DNA from: Methylotenera_A sp044222005
Lineage (GTDB): Bacteria; Pseudomonadota; Gammaproteobacteria; Burkholderiales; Methylophilaceae
Assembly: GCA_044222005.1 (NCBI GenBank)
Contig: JBGANY010000017.1
Span: 1-36,993, forward strand
DNA length: 36,993 nt
Direction of reading: 5' to 3'
Shown: positions 8,741 to 16,207 of the stretch, piece by piece
How positions within the stretch are numbered: position 1 is the stretch's first letter
How the letters are laid out: every line of letters begins with the position of its first letter
Notes under the pieces: generated by a model
The model's input: the letters and a program-made list of their open reading frames with translations, nothing else
Database searches by the model: none
What the model was told of the DNA's origin: nothing
Made by a program: the position numbers and the translations under genes

Positions 8741-9046
8741 TTAAATGATTCTTGAATTGCGTTTGTACCTGTTTGTTATCTGCTCGAGCCTTTCGGTATA
8801 GGAATCTTGCAACTGCTCCCATGAAAAATGCCACTTCCAATTTCCCCATGCTTTGCCAGGAATATTCATCCGGGAATCGCTGTTTAAGCATGGCACATCC
8901 TGCAGGGGGAAAATGACGGTATCGGCTTTAGATGCTGAAATCGCACTGATTGTAACCCAGTTTATATCATAATTACTTAGTGCCCAAGTTAATGTATTTT
9001 GCAAGCAGAATTGGAAGCTAATTTTAGGTTCCGCCGGATGAAGGTT
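8741..9046 (-). pseudogene. malQ: malQ (4-alpha-glucanotransferase) C-terminal remnant
   Basis: A minus-strand frame of ~100 codons encodes the characteristic MalQ C-terminus: DINWVTISAISASKADTVIF, then PLQDV, SRMNIPGKAWGNWKW and FSWEQL, ending at TAA 8741-8743. Intact MalQ proteins are 500-700 aa; here the frame is closed upstream by TAG at 9047-9049 and nothing resembling the catalytic domain follows. A TTG at 9004 could start an 87-aa peptide, but the peptide would lack every active-site region. MalQ works with GlgX and glycogen phosphorylase on short maltodextrins, so its former place next to glgX makes sense. The call is a deletion relic; continued translation of the fragment cannot be excluded. 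Confidence 0.8.
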
Positions 9047-9222
9047 CTAAAAACTTATGTTCTGAATTTTTTCGGTAAAACTTTTGGTAAGCGATTGATT
9101 TTAATTGAACAAATTTCATTTGACCGAAAATTTACAGTTTAACTGTTCGGTAATTGTTTCGGTAGCCGATGTTCAAGAGTTTGATGAAACCAAAAATTCG
9201 TTAAAAATCATCTACCTAACAT
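9047..9222. other. A/T-rich spacer with palindromes and TTCGGTA-like repeats
   Basis: No gene is visible. The short motif TTCGGTA (or its complement) recurs at 9071, about 9123 (inverted), 9146 and 9158. A perfect palindrome ACAGTT-T-AACTGT lies at 9134-9146, flanked by ACCGAA (9123-9128) and TTCGGT (9146-9151) in inverted orientation. It could be an operator or decayed recombination-site flank. The remainder of the 8665-9477 gene-free stretch holds the malQ relic, the tRNA-Met relic, its terminator, and about 135 bp (9341-9477) in which I see nothing recognisable. Confidence 0.4.
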
Positions 9223-9293
9223 GGCCGATCTCCATCAACTGGTAGCTGCCCATAATCCCTTGGTACTGTGTTCGACTCACAGAGGGGCCACCA
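9223..9293 (+). pseudogene. Decayed tRNA-Met(CAT)-like sequence, possible attachment-site scar
   Basis: The 3' part is clearly tRNA-like: anticodon region CCCATAATCCC, T arm CTGTG-TTCGACT-CACAG (perfect 5-bp stem, 7-nt loop), then AGGGGCC and ACCA, matching the 3' end of betaproteobacterial elongator tRNA-Met. The 5' part is degenerate: the acceptor strand starts GGCC but mismatches at the next two positions, the D arm is poor and the anticodon stem does not pair. The total is 71 nt rather than 76-77. A sound terminator follows directly. A conserved 3' half with an unrelated 5' half is what an attR left by tRNA-targeted integration looks like. Confidence 0.65.
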
Positions 9294-9302
9294 ATATCTA
9301 AG

Positions 9303-9339
9303 CGGCTTGGAGGGTAAAATCTCCGGGCCGTTTTCTTTT
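9303..9339 (+). terminator. Rho-independent terminator after the tRNA-Met relic
   Basis: Stem CGGCTTGGAG (9303-9312) pairs with CTCCGGGCCG (9321-9330), including two G-U pairs, with an 8-nt loop, followed by TTTTCTTTT. It probably once ended the tRNA transcript. Confidence 0.8.
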
Positions 9340-9477
9340 GTGGAAATAAAATGCATTGTTTAGAACTTAAGACGCATAATCCATTTTACATGGGTCAGAT
9401 TCCTGCATGCATTAAAATAGTCTGGATAAAGTCCCCAGTTTTATCATCCGAGCTGTGCTAGAGACATTTTTTGATAC

Positions 9478-10077
9478 TTATTGGCAAAGTGCGCTGTTAT
9501 CCGCAACCATATTTCCCCATTGTATTACTTTTTTCAGCGCATTTTCGCTCGCCTGATGCAGCGCGGCTGTCCCGCCTTGTGCATTAGGGGAGGCCGAGGC
9601 GGCGCTTTCCGTTATAAGTTGACTGGAGATAACTTTCCTGGATTTTTTCTCAACTACTAATGCGCTCAACTGCACGACGCCTTCGCTGGCAATTTTGGTC
9701 TGAAACACGTGGTCAAAAGCTTCTATTTTTAGTTCCAAGCTGCAGTTCATAGGGTTTTTTGTTAAATTTACCATCTTGCTCAGCTTGCTCGAAAGCAGCT
9801 CTGAAGGCGTAGCTGCCCAACGGCTATCTGCATAGAAAAATACGCGTAAAGGGTCCTGATAATTCAGGCGATAACGGATTTTATTATTATTTAGGGATTC
9901 TGCTGCAGCCGGTTGTTCGAACAAAATTTTTGAAGCAATTTGTTGATTGTTTTCGCTGGAAACAGACAAACCAAAATCGTAAATATTTGTAGTTTGCCTG
10001 GCTTTGTTCATGCCGACGCAAGCGGCTAGACTGCTTACAAGCAAGCCACTGGCTAACAATAAAATAAAATGGCGCAT
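9478..10077 (-). CDS. ABC transport auxiliary lipoprotein (PqiC/ABC_trans_aux type)
   Basis: A 199-aa predicted outer-membrane or periplasmic lipoprotein. MRHFILLLASGLLVSSLAAC is a lipoprotein signal with lipobox LAAC. The rest fits the ABC-type transport auxiliary family often found beside MCE proteins (YDFGLS after the lipobox, then an RYRLNYQDPLRVFFYADSRW stretch and a beta-rich domain). PqiC-like partners are thought to link the MCE protein to the outer membrane. Last gene of the operon. An ATG at 10089 overlaps the MCE gene stop (ATGA); the ATG at 10077 is preferred because a GAGG lies just upstream and the signal peptide begins cleanly, but the longer start is possible (203 aa). Confidence 0.82.
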   Translation of the reverse strand: MRHFILLLASGLLVSSLAACVGMNKARQTTNIYDFGLSVSSENNQQIASKILFEQPAAAESLNNNKIRYRLNYQDPLRVFFYADSRWAATPSELLSSKLSKMVNLTKNPMNCSLELKIEAFDHVFQTKIASEGVVQLSALVVEKKSRKVISSQLITESAASASPNAQGGTAALHQASENALKKVIQWGNMVADNSALCQ

Positions 10078-10085
10078 ACTGGTCC

Positions 10086-11036
10086 TCATGGCTTGATGGT
10101 AAATCCAGTTTCCCCTGGCCCTGGCGGTGGATTTGGCTTTCCAAAAATGATGCTTTGCGGATTATCTTCCAGAACATCAATGAGTTGGTTGAAGTGTATG
10201 GCGCTTCGATTCATGTTTTGAGTCAGTGTGTGCAGCTGCGGTAGGGTTTCATTATCCAGAGTATTGGTGAGCTGATTGGTGCTGGTTTCGATTTGATTGG
10301 CTGTGTTGTAGAATTTTTTAGTGGTCAGGCTAAGTTCGTTGATGAGTGGTCTTGTAGCATCAAAAGTCTGTTGCGCGCTTTCTAATGTTTGTGCGAGTTG
10401 TGCCTGATTTTTCTCGGACACCATTTTATTCGCATTGTTGAACATAATGGCTGCGGAATTGATTGCCGGCAACGCTTTCTCAGAGGCTTTTTCTAAATTT
10501 GCAATGGTGTTATTCAAACGCTGAACATCAACACTTGTCAAAACTCGGTTGGCCGATGCAGTGAACTGGCTGCTGTTTTTCAAAAGCACTTCAAGTTGTG
10601 CCAAGAGTTCCGGGCCTTTGGATATTAAATCATCCACAATGGTTGGCCGAAGCGGAATAGTGCCGCCAGCGGGCAGGGCAGGCGCATGTTTGCTTTCATC
10701 ATTTAGATCTATATAAGCAAGCCCGGTGATCCCTTGTCGACGAAGTTCAGCATAAGCTTCAGTACTGAGCTTTAAGTTTTCTGCGACCGCAATCTTAATC
10801 AGGATGGTGGTTTGCGAGGACGGGTCTAGTGATATTTCTATTATTTTGCCTATATCTACCCCGCGAAATTTAACGGTGCCTTCCGCGCTTAATCCAGCGA
10901 CAGGCAGATGAGAAACTATGATGTACTCTGAACGAGCCTGCTGTGAGCCGCTGATCCACCAATAGGCAAATACCATGCCTATCCCCAGCACTAGGGAAAA
11001 GATACCAACTGCGATTGCATAAGCGCGGCTTTCCAT
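10086..11036 (-). CDS. MCE/MlaD family lipid-transport protein
   Basis: A 316-aa periplasmic, inner-membrane-anchored protein. A single transmembrane helix (~7-30) is followed by one MCE domain (~38-115: GLSAEGTVKFRGVDIGKI, RQGITGLAYIDL). A long helical C-terminal region (~135-300), rich in Ala/Gln/Asn and probably coiled coil, then leads to a Pro/Gly-rich tail. MCE proteins form hexameric rings carrying phospholipids between membranes. It follows the ATPase by 6 nt and overlaps the auxiliary lipoprotein gene. The single MCE domain with a long C-terminal helix and a lipoprotein partner resembles LetB/Pqi-like or Mce-type systems more than E. coli MlaD, which is shorter. Confidence 0.88.
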   Translation of the reverse strand: MESRAYAIAVGIFSLVLGIGMVFAYWWISGSQQARSEYIIVSHLPVAGLSAEGTVKFRGVDIGKIIEISLDPSSQTTILIKIAVAENLKLSTEAYAELRRQGITGLAYIDLNDESKHAPALPAGGTIPLRPTIVDDLISKGPELLAQLEVLLKNSSQFTASANRVLTSVDVQRLNNTIANLEKASEKALPAINSAAIMFNNANKMVSEKNQAQLAQTLESAQQTFDATRPLINELSLTTKKFYNTANQIETSTNQLTNTLDNETLPQLHTLTQNMNRSAIHFNQLIDVLEDNPQSIIFGKPNPPPGPGETGFTIKP

Positions 11037-11042
11037 GGTTTA

Positions 11043-11846
11043 TTATAATCTCTCAAGTCTGCTACGGATACTTTGGAAGAAATTGATGACAAACGGGTGA
11101 TCAATTCTAGCCAGTTCCGGTAATGAACAATCCGCAATGATATGCTTCTCCTCCAATACAGCCACGCGTTCGGCCAGCGACGCCAGGGTGTCCATATCAT
11201 GGGTGACAAAAAGCACAGTTAACCCTAGGGATTTTTTCAGCTGTTTAACCAGATCGATAAAATTATGACTGCGGTCGGGATCCAGCCCTGCGGTGGGTTC
11301 ATCCAGCACCAAAAGCTCGGGCTCCAATGCAAGCGCCCGCGCTAATCCGACGCGCTTTACCATGCCACCAGAAATCTCAGCAGGTAGCAGGTCTGCATTA
11401 CGCGGCTCAAGCTCAACCAGTGCCAGTTTGTGCATCACCAATTGGTAGATGACGGATTCATCAAACTGCTTTAATTCGCGTAACGGAAAGGCGATATTTT
11501 CGAATACGGAAAGCGCCGAAAATAAAGCACCCTGTTGAAATAATACGCCAAAACGATTCATCAGGCACCGCTGTGCTACACGCTCCATGGCATGCATGTT
11601 TTCTCCAAACAACAGCACCTTGCCGCTCTGTGGCTTGGTCAACCCAATGATATGACGCAATAATGTAGTTTTGCCGCAGCCTGACCGACCCACCAGCGCA
11701 AGAATATCGCCGCGCTTAACCTTTAAGTTGAGATTATGGTGAACAATATTGTCGCCAAATTCCGTGCAAACATTTTGTATGTCACAGATGACATCCTGAT
11801 CTGGAATATTTCCCCGCAGGGTGGTTTGAATGGAATCTTCGCTCAT
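11043..11846 (-). CDS. ABC transporter ATP-binding protein, MlaF type
   Basis: A 267-aa cytoplasmic ATPase energising lipid transport by the STAS-permease and MCE partners. Walker A GRSGCGKT (53-60), signature ISGGMVKRVGLARA (~157-170), Walker B LLVLDEPTAGLDP (~174-186) and the switch His in FVTHDMDTL are intact. The GGMVKRVG form of the signature is typical of MlaF/Ttg2A. Its ATG overlaps the permease stop by 4 nt (ATGA), implying translational coupling. Confidence 0.92.
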   Translation of the reverse strand: MSEDSIQTTLRGNIPDQDVICDIQNVCTEFGDNIVHHNLNLKVKRGDILALVGRSGCGKTTLLRHIIGLTKPQSGKVLLFGENMHAMERVAQRCLMNRFGVLFQQGALFSALSVFENIAFPLRELKQFDESVIYQLVMHKLALVELEPRNADLLPAEISGGMVKRVGLARALALEPELLVLDEPTAGLDPDRSHNFIDLVKQLKKSLGLTVLFVTHDMDTLASLAERVAVLEEKHIIADCSLPELARIDHPFVINFFQSIRSRLERL

Positions 11847-12958
11847 ACGCCGATACCGCGCGTTAAAATCGCAAACCAGGCATTAACCAGAATCACGCCT
11901 GATATTGCTGTTACCACTGAGCTTGTCGTACTGTTGCTCAGGCTCTCGGTATTCGGCTTGATACGCAAGCCAAAATGGCAGGCGACCAGTGCTACAACGA
12001 AACCGAACATCAGGCCCTTGATCAGACTGAGCGTGAAGTTGACAGGCTGAACAACCAGCGGTAGATAGTCAAAGAAGAAGCGAAAACTGATGCCCAGCTC
12101 TAAATTCGATGCAAAAGCGCCGCCGGTGAGCGTCCAGCTTGATGTCCATAACACCAGCAGAGGCGCGACAAAAGTCAGTCCCAGCACTTTGGGCAGAACC
12201 ACCCGTAAAATACGCGAAATCCCCATTGTGGTCAGCGCATCAATCTCATCGGTTACCCGCATCACGCCAATTTGTGCGGTCATTGCAGAGCCTGATCGAC
12301 CTGCAACCAGCACTGCCATCAGCACAGGGCCGAGTTCTCGAATAATGCTAAGCCCCAAAATGTTGACGATGTAAATGTCGGCACCAAACGTATGCAGCTG
12401 CTTCGACATTAAATAACCCATGACAACACCAATCATAAAGCCAAGCAGTGCCGTCACCGGCAAAGCATTCACGCCGCTCTTGTATACGTTAGCACTGAAT
12501 TCGCGCCAGGGAAAATCTTGTGGGCGGCGAATCAGGTAGGCAATTTCGATTAAAAGCAAAATGAGCAAATGAATAAACTCGGTGAAATGGTGCGCCAGGT
12601 GGAGTACGCCCTTACCCAAGCCAATAAGCGGCGCGAGCCAATCATGCTGAATTTTTTTACCAGGCTGCCTTGTTAAACCGATGAGTGTATTAAAAAGCGC
12701 AGCTTGTTCAGGTGTGAAAGAGATGTTGGCATTAAGTTTGTTGCCCCATCCGGATAAAAGAACAGAGGCGCCGGCGGCATCTAGTTGCTCTATGTCGTTC
12801 AGATTCCATGTTGTTGAAGTGTCTGAAAAAAATGGCTCTAATGATTTCTTTAGTTTAGCAAAATCATTAGACGGCGCCCGCAATGACCACTGACCAAAAA
12901 GCTGAATATGGCGTCGACCTTGGTCATCCTGAGTAACACGAAAACTGGCTGCGACCAT
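11843..12958 (-). CDS. MlaE-type permease with fused N-terminal STAS domain
   Basis: A 371-aa inner-membrane permease. Residues ~1-95 resemble a STAS (MlaB-like) domain (IQLFGQWSLRAPSNDF, WNLNDIEQLDAAGASVLLSG). Residues ~110-371 are the MlaE permease with several hydrophobic helices and the family core YIVNILGLSIIRELGPVL, followed by AGRSGSAMTAQIGVM and VTDEIDALTTMGI. In E. coli, MlaB is a separate protein; here both are one chain. First gene of a four-gene operon. ATG 12958 is preceded by AGGGGA at good spacing and by a plausible sigma-70 promoter. Confidence 0.92.
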   Translation of the reverse strand: MVAASFRVTQDDQGRRHIQLFGQWSLRAPSNDFAKLKKSLEPFFSDTSTTWNLNDIEQLDAAGASVLLSGWGNKLNANISFTPEQAALFNTLIGLTRQPGKKIQHDWLAPLIGLGKGVLHLAHHFTEFIHLLILLLIEIAYLIRRPQDFPWREFSANVYKSGVNALPVTALLGFMIGVVMGYLMSKQLHTFGADIYIVNILGLSIIRELGPVLMAVLVAGRSGSAMTAQIGVMRVTDEIDALTTMGISRILRVVLPKVLGLTFVAPLLVLWTSSWTLTGGAFASNLELGISFRFFFDYLPLVVQPVNFTLSLIKGLMFGFVVALVACHFGLRIKPNTESLSNSTTSSVVTAISGVILVNAWFAILTRGIGV

Positions 12959-12979
12959 TCTGGTTCCCCTTTAGCACCG

Positions 12980-13009
12980 ATTATACGCAGCGAAACATTG
13001 ACAAGACAA
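12980..13009 (-). promoter_or_regulatory. Putative sigma-70 promoter of the Mla-type operon
   Basis: Reading the minus strand, TTGTCT (13009-13004) is followed after 18 nt by a perfect TATAAT (12985-12980), about 20 nt upstream of the permease ATG. The mRNA leader would be short and carry the AGGGGA ribosome binding site. Confidence 0.6.
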
Positions 13010-13041
13010 GCAGCACAAACAAGCTTCGTATTTGTTTTTGC

Positions 13042-13047
13042 TATAAT
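13042..13047 (+). promoter_or_regulatory. Putative -10 element for tRNA-Lys
   Basis: TATAAT lies 69 nt upstream of the tRNA 5' end on the plus strand, divergent from the Mla operon promoter. No convincing -35 box is seen at the expected distance. Confidence 0.35.
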
Positions 13048-13116
13048 GTCCTGTAAAATTAAATTCGCAATGTAATTGAATTGCTTAAACTAAGCGGCGA
13101 ATTTTTAGATTCAATT

Positions 13117-13192
13117 GGGGTGTTAGCTCAGCTGGTAGAGCAGCGGACTCTTAATCCGTTTGTCGCGAGTTCGATCCTCGCACGCCCTACCA
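13117..13192 (+). tRNA. tRNA-Lys (anticodon CTT)
   Basis: A 76-nt cloverleaf with encoded CCA. Acceptor GGGGTGT pairs with ACGCCCT (two G-U pairs); D arm GCTC/GAGC; anticodon stem GCGGA/TCCGT with loop CTCTTAA, anticodon CTT at 13150-13152; T arm GCGAG-TTCGATC-CTCGC. It reads AAG codons. Its 3' end is the likely integration site of the arsenic island on its right, since a diverged copy of positions 13155-13192 recurs at 17266-17303. Confidence 0.97.
13155..13192 (+). repeat. Candidate left attachment site (attL) inside tRNA-Lys
   Basis: The 38 bp from the 3' anticodon stem through CCA match 17266-17303 at 33 positions; all five differences are transitions. A tyrosine integrase remnant lies immediately inside it, so this is the expected geometry for tRNA-targeted integration that keeps the tRNA intact. 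Confidence 0.7.
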
Positions 13193-13212
13193 ATCAGATC
13201 AAAGACTTGCGT

Positions 13213-13470
13213 TTAAGCACAAATCTTTTGGTTTTCTTGGCGTGACAAAAACGTGACTAAATCCACCACGTTTGCCACACGCCTAGATTCAATCCTAGAC
13301 GCGGCGACGGTTAAATGCTCCGTTGCAAACTTCGCATAACGATCCACCATCGAGCGTGACTTCCAGCCACCTAAGTCTTTCAACTCGTCGCAAGAAGTTC
13401 CTGCCTAGCGATGCCTTAAGGCCCAAGTGTGCCTGAGATCATGAAACCTTAGTTCTGCTATTCTACGATT
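13213..13470 (-). pseudogene. Tyrosine recombinase (phage/island integrase) C-terminal remnant
   Basis: The minus strand encodes the C-terminal catalytic part of a tyrosine integrase in one frame: ELRFHDLRHTWALRHR (catalytic His and Arg of HxxR), an in-frame TAG at 13405-13407, then AGTSCDELKDLGGWKS and MVDRYAKFATEHL with the likely nucleophile Tyr, ending at TAA 13213-13215. The frame is closed upstream by TGA at 13471-13473, and the N-terminal ~250 residues expected for an integrase are gone. It sits 20 nt from the tRNA-Lys 3' end, the normal place for an island integrase. Both the truncation and the amber codon indicate a dead gene. I see nothing else in 13193-13554. Confidence 0.8.
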
Positions 13471-13554
13471 TCATAAAATACATATTTATATCAATTGGTT
13501 AGTATGAGAGTGTGATAATAGACCGCTTTAGACCCAAGAAGACAATCATTCTCT

Positions 13555-15315
13555 CTAATTAGAATTGCCTGCAAGTTCTAGCAATCGGCTTACTCCAACT
13601 GGCTCATCTTTGAGCATTGGTACGACAGCATAGTGTTTTGAATATTGTTGGGCTACCAAGTTAATCTCAACTAATTCATTTAGAGCTCTCTGATGCAGTA
13701 GCGATGATGTGGTCATTGTTGCAGCAATACTATTATTAATCACCCAAGCCCAAGGTTCAATACCAGCACGATGCAGATCGGCTTGCAAGTTGGCGGCTTC
13801 TAATACGGGAGTTTTTTCTGCCAACGTCACAATGAGTATTTTGGTTTGCTTTGGGTCTTGCAACTGCATCATCGGTGTGGTGAAGTGTAAGTGGGCTTTA
13901 TCCATTTGGCGAGCGACTTCACGATGGTAGGCGTCTGTTGCATCTAACAATAACAAGGTGTGTCCTGTCGGCGCGGTATCCATTACAACGAACTTTTTAC
14001 CAGCCTCACGAATGATGCGTGAGAATGCTTGGAATACAGCAATCTCTTCAGTACACGGCGAAAGTAGGTCTTCTTCAAGCAGAGCGCGGCCATGCGCATC
14101 CAGCTTTGCACCTTTTGTTTCCAGAACGTGCTGACGATAGCGTTCAGTTTCCTCATGAGGGTCGATGCGGCTTACAGTTAAATTAGCTAGCGTACCATTG
14201 AGTGTGTCTGATAGATGTGCGGCTGGGTCTGATGTGGTGAGATGCACAGATAGCCCGCGATGTGCCAGTTCAACAGCTACGGCTGCTGCTACCGTGGTTT
14301 TACCAACGCCGCCTTTACCCATTGTCATGACCAGTCCATGACCATCCGCTGCAATATCGTCTACTAATTTGGATAAAGTAGGTTTGTTTACTTCAATAGG
14401 TGAGTCTGTAGTTGATTGTGTTTGATATGGAATGTCTATCAGTAGTTGGCGTAGAGCCTCTAATCCAACCAAATCGAATGGTTTGAGAACAACCTGATCT
14501 TGCGGCAGTGTTTTCAGGACTTCGGGAATAGCATTTAGCGCAGCTTGTTCACGTTTGTAAATTGCGGCCGCCAGCGGATCAATATCGGCCTCAATCTTTG
14601 GCAGAATGCCATTGATGACCAAATACTGTTGTTTCAAACCAATGCCAGCGAGCTCTTCATGCGTACGTGCAACTTCACGTAAGGTGGATTGCTGTGCACG
14701 GGCGACTAATATTAATCGAGTACGCTGTCCATCGGCGAGCGCATCCACAGCAGCCTTGTATTGCTCACGTTGTTTTTCAAGTCCAGCTAATGGCCCAAGG
14801 CATGACGCATCGCCCTTACCTTCTTCTAGAAAACCACTCCATGCACCAGGAAGTTGTAACAAGCGAATTGTATGTCCAGTAGGGGCAGTATCAAATATGA
14901 TGTGATCGTACTCAGTCGTTAAAGGTGAATCTATTAAGAGCGCTGTAAATTCATCAAAGGCTGCAATTTCTGTAGTACAAGCACCCGAGAGTTGTTCTTC
15001 AATGCCTTTAACTACAGCTTCGGGCAAGATGCCACGCACTGGGCCGACGATACGATCTCGATATAGCTGGGCTGCTGCTTGTGGATCTATTTCTAGTGCT
15101 GCTAAATTCGGAACTACTGGCACGGAGGTAATGTTGTTGCCAATAGTAATCCCAAATACATGTCCAACATTTGAAGCAGGATCTGTACTCACCAGTAGTA
15201 CATGTTTACCAGCTTCTGCCAATTGAATTGCCGTTGCACAGGCAATAGAAGTTTTGCCAACGCCACCCTTGCCAGTAAAAAATAGAAAGCGAGGTGGTTG
15301 GTCAAGAAATTGCAT
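13555..15315 (-). CDS. arsA: Arsenite-stimulated ATPase ArsA
   Basis: Cytoplasmic ATPase that takes As(III) from ArsD and drives the ArsB efflux pump. The 586-aa tandem protein has two P-loops, GKGGVGKT at 15-22 and 333-340, two DTAPTGHT motifs, and the three metalloid-binding cysteines at 113, 172 and 421, nearly the positions known for plasmid R773 ArsA (113, 172, 422). The start chosen is ATG 15315 (MQFLDQPPRFLFFTG), matching the family N-terminus; an upstream in-frame start at 15369 would overlap arsD and add 18 unrelated residues. Last gene of arsR-arsC-arsD-arsA. No arsB or acr3 permease gene is in the window, so it would need one elsewhere or acts without. Confidence 0.95.
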   Translation of the reverse strand: MQFLDQPPRFLFFTGKGGVGKTSIACATAIQLAEAGKHVLLVSTDPASNVGHVFGITIGNNITSVPVVPNLAALEIDPQAAAQLYRDRIVGPVRGILPEAVVKGIEEQLSGACTTEIAAFDEFTALLIDSPLTTEYDHIIFDTAPTGHTIRLLQLPGAWSGFLEEGKGDASCLGPLAGLEKQREQYKAAVDALADGQRTRLILVARAQQSTLREVARTHEELAGIGLKQQYLVINGILPKIEADIDPLAAAIYKREQAALNAIPEVLKTLPQDQVVLKPFDLVGLEALRQLLIDIPYQTQSTTDSPIEVNKPTLSKLVDDIAADGHGLVMTMGKGGVGKTTVAAAVAVELAHRGLSVHLTTSDPAAHLSDTLNGTLANLTVSRIDPHEETERYRQHVLETKGAKLDAHGRALLEEDLLSPCTEEIAVFQAFSRIIREAGKKFVVMDTAPTGHTLLLLDATDAYHREVARQMDKAHLHFTTPMMQLQDPKQTKILIVTLAEKTPVLEAANLQADLHRAGIEPWAWVINNSIAATMTTSSLLHQRALNELVEINLVAQQYSKHYAVVPMLKDEPVGVSRLLELAGNSN

Positions 15316-15352
15316 GGGATTTACCTTAGATTGATTAAACTGTGTTGTACGG

Positions 15353-15718
15353 TTAACAGCACTTGCCACCGCTGCAACAGCCAGTGACAGGCTGTATTTC
15401 TACAACTGATGCGATTCCAGACCAGCGTGCTAGCTCAGTGCGATTGGGGTAACGTCCAGCCAACGCTAACTCCCCATCAACAAGAATTAATGGTAATGCT
15501 TCTTGGCCCGATCGTTCCAAAAAATCTTTCACCACTTTGTTATTGGCAAAATCCATGGGTTGCTGCGCGAGATTAAAACGCTCAATTTGTGCGCCATTCT
15601 TCTTTGCCCAATCTAAATCGGCAGAAAAGCTTACTAGCTGTTGATCAACATCCGTGCCACACACGCCGCTGCTACAGCACATTGCAGGGTCAAATACTTG
15701 TATTGATTTAGTCATCAT
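15353..15718 (-). CDS. arsD: Arsenic metallochaperone ArsD
   Basis: Binds As(III) and hands it to ArsA. About 120 aa, the usual size. The N-terminal FDPAMCCSSGVCG carries the essential CC...C triad, and the C-terminus has two vicinal Cys pairs (GCCSGGKCC) as in R773 ArsD. The thioredoxin-like middle (LDWAKKNGAQIERFNLAQQP, LPLILVDGE, RYPNRTELARW) is conserved. Two adjacent ATGs (15718 and 15715) follow AAGGA; either could be used. It lies between arsC (6 nt upstream) and arsA (37 nt downstream) in one unit. Confidence 0.95.
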   Translation of the reverse strand: MMTKSIQVFDPAMCCSSGVCGTDVDQQLVSFSADLDWAKKNGAQIERFNLAQQPMDFANNKVVKDFLERSGQEALPLILVDGELALAGRYPNRTELARWSGIASVVEIQPVTGCCSGGKCC

Positions 15719-15724
15719 TTTTCC

Positions 15725-16204
15725 TTAATTTACATTTGTTGCGATCTTATCCATTTCGGCTTTGAGTGCAGCTTTGTCATGCTGTAGCTTCTCTAACGGC
15801 AGTGCAAAAAAAGCTTCAATGCGGGCACGTAGGATGCTGTAGGCCTTTATAAATGCATCATCTATTTCTTCATCCGTGCCAGTGACGTGAGCAGGGTCTT
15901 CTACACCCCAATGGGTGCGTAGTACGTTACCAAGATATGCAGGACAGGTTTCACCCGCTGCACTGCCGCATACTGTGATTACGATGTCTGGTGTAGCAGG
16001 TAGATTCTCCCAAGACTTGCTGTGATAGCCTTCAGTAGCGATGCCCTCACGTGCTAATAATGCCAGTGAACGAGGATGCACATAGCCAGCAGGCTTACTG
16101 CCGGCACTCATTGCATGCCAGCCTGCAGGAGCAATATGGTTAAAAGTAGCCTCACCTATTATGGAGCGGCAAGAGTTACCAGTACATAAAAATAGAACAT
16201 TCAT
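15725..16204 (-). CDS. arsC: Arsenate reductase ArsC, low-molecular-weight phosphatase fold
   Basis: Reduces arsenate to arsenite. A 159-aa protein of the LMW tyrosine phosphatase-like class: P-loop CTGNSCRS (Cys7 nucleophile, Arg13), redox cysteines Cys79 and Cys87 in VCGSAAGETCP, and the general acid in WGVEDPA (Asp103). The sequence after the P-loop (WHAMSAGSKPAG, VHPRSLALLAREGI) is typical. It is unrelated to the glutaredoxin-type R773 ArsC. It starts 3 nt after arsR stops. Confidence 0.94.
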   Translation of the reverse strand: MNVLFLCTGNSCRSIIGEATFNHIAPAGWHAMSAGSKPAGYVHPRSLALLAREGIATEGYHSKSWENLPATPDIVITVCGSAAGETCPAYLGNVLRTHWGVEDPAHVTGTDEEIDDAFIKAYSILRARIEAFFALPLEKLQHDKAALKAEMDKIATNVN

Positions 16205-16207
16205 GGT

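Noticed and set aside
8741..9004. Independent 87-aa small protein gene
   Set aside because: The sequence is the C-terminus of MalQ and has only a TTG start; a remnant is the simpler explanation.
9223..9293. Functional tRNA-Met
   Set aside because: Anticodon and D stems do not form, the acceptor stem has mismatches and the length is only 71 nt.
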